A stretch of 22,177 bases of DNA from an uncultured Flavobacterium sp. (lineage in GTDB: Bacteria; Bacteroidota; Bacteroidia; Flavobacteriales; Flavobacteriaceae), in the NCBI RefSeq assembly GCF_946482535.1, contig NZ_CAMLRU010000019.1:1-22177 (forward strand), in the 5' to 3' direction. Position 1 is the stretch's first letter. Each line of letters begins with the position of its first letter. The notes beneath the pieces were generated by a model. It was not told where the DNA came from and made no database searches. It saw nothing but the letters and a program-made list of their open reading frames with translations. Positions 21,902 through 22,177 of the stretch are shown piece after piece. The position numbers were made by a program, and so were the translations under genes.

Positions 21902-22177
21902 ATGCCTCAAAAAAATGTAAGACTGGAAGTGATGCAATTTCTGGAAAAAGACGTCGATAAGTTTGTTGATGAGTTTCTGATTCCTGTCGAAAAAATATGG
22001 CAACCTTCAGACTTTCTTCCCAATTCTGAAAATGAAAATTTCTTTGAAGAAGTAAAAGAATTAAGAGAAATTGCCAAAGAATTACCCTATGATTTTTGGG
22101 TAGTATTGGTAGGAGACACTATTACTGAAGAAGCATTGCCAACATATGAAGCATGGTTAATGGATGTTGAAGGCGTT
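21902..22177 (+). CDS. Acyl-ACP desaturase, N-terminal part (partial)
   Basis: The ATG at 21902 opens a frame that is still open at the window end (92 codons seen). The protein reads VRLEVMQFLEKDVDKFVDEF, then LIPVEKIWQPSDFLP, LREIAKELPYDFWVVLVGDT and ITEEALPTYEAWLMDVEGV. This is the conserved N-terminal region of soluble di-iron fatty acyl-ACP desaturases (FA_desaturase_2/stearoyl-ACP type), which insert a cis double bond into acyl-ACP and so set membrane fluidity. The first di-iron ligand region (TEEALPTYE) is visible; the remaining ligands would lie beyond the window. It starts three bases after the PlsC-family stop and is surely co-transcribed with it. Confidence 0.9.
   Translation, partial: MPQKNVRLEVMQFLEKDVDKFVDEFLIPVEKIWQPSDFLPNSENENFFEEVKELREIAKELPYDFWVVLVGDTITEEALPTYEAWLMDVEGV

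Noticed and set aside
1..22177. Mobile element, prophage, CRISPR array, toxin-antitoxin or defence system
   Set aside because: No transposase, integrase, regular repeat-spacer array, tRNA attachment site or small paired toxin-antitoxin genes were seen; gene content and codon use look like core chromosome throughout.

Overview
The window looks like a chromosomal segment from a Flavobacterium-type member of the Bacteroidota. It is AT-rich, and Shine-Dalgarno sequences are mostly replaced by A-rich tracts before start codons. Several genes carry the Bacteroidota -7 promoter box TAnnTTTG. The families are typical of the phylum: DUF4292 lipoprotein, DUF3857/transglutaminase tandem, HU-CCDC81/SPOR membrane protein, and an ECF sigma factor paired with an outer-membrane beta-barrel protein. 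There is no sign of phage, IS elements, CRISPR, rRNA or tRNA; this is compact core-genome DNA with no gene-free stretch longer than about 250 bases.

Layout. 1-77: 3' end of atpG, then a strong terminator. 158-7045 (+): a GNAT acetyltransferase, then a tight run of flippase, dut, sugar nucleotidyltransferase, TPR protein, DUF4292 (LolB-like) lipoprotein and an EnvC-like degenerate M23 protein, closed by a bidirectional terminator. Apart from dut, this run is about building the envelope. 7095-11742 (-): two tandem DUF3857/transglutaminase-like exported proteins (the upstream one has an intact Cys-His-Asp triad, the downstream one has lost it) and a hotdog acyl-CoA thioesterase. 11800-12744 (-): a membrane protein joining a cytoplasmic HU-CCDC81-type region to a periplasmic SPOR domain. 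12846-15381 (+): dprA and an unrecognised single-pass membrane protein. 15383-16360 (-): trpS. 16434-17171 (+): a PlsC-family acyltransferase. 17267-19812 (-): a three-gene unit of small lipoprotein, ECF sigma factor, and a protein that appears to be an anti-sigma factor fused through a long linker to an outer-membrane barrel. 19912-20916 (-): recA. 21164-22177 (+): a second PlsC-family acyltransferase and the 5' part of an acyl-ACP desaturase.

The most interesting part is the 17267-19812 unit. The sigma and barrel genes overlap by four bases (ATGA). The barrel protein has a short charged cytoplasmic head, one inner-membrane helix, about 210 residues of Asn/Ser/Thr/Lys-rich linker, and a roughly 240-residue C-terminal barrel ending in Phe. 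One polypeptide could therefore connect the outer membrane to a cytoplasmic sigma factor. The lipoprotein 24 bases upstream is a candidate third component. Other points of note are the active/inactive transglutaminase pair, the HU-SPOR membrane tether, and several promoters so close to their start codons that leaderless mRNAs are likely.

All assignments were made by reading translated sequence and recalled family motifs; no database search was possible.
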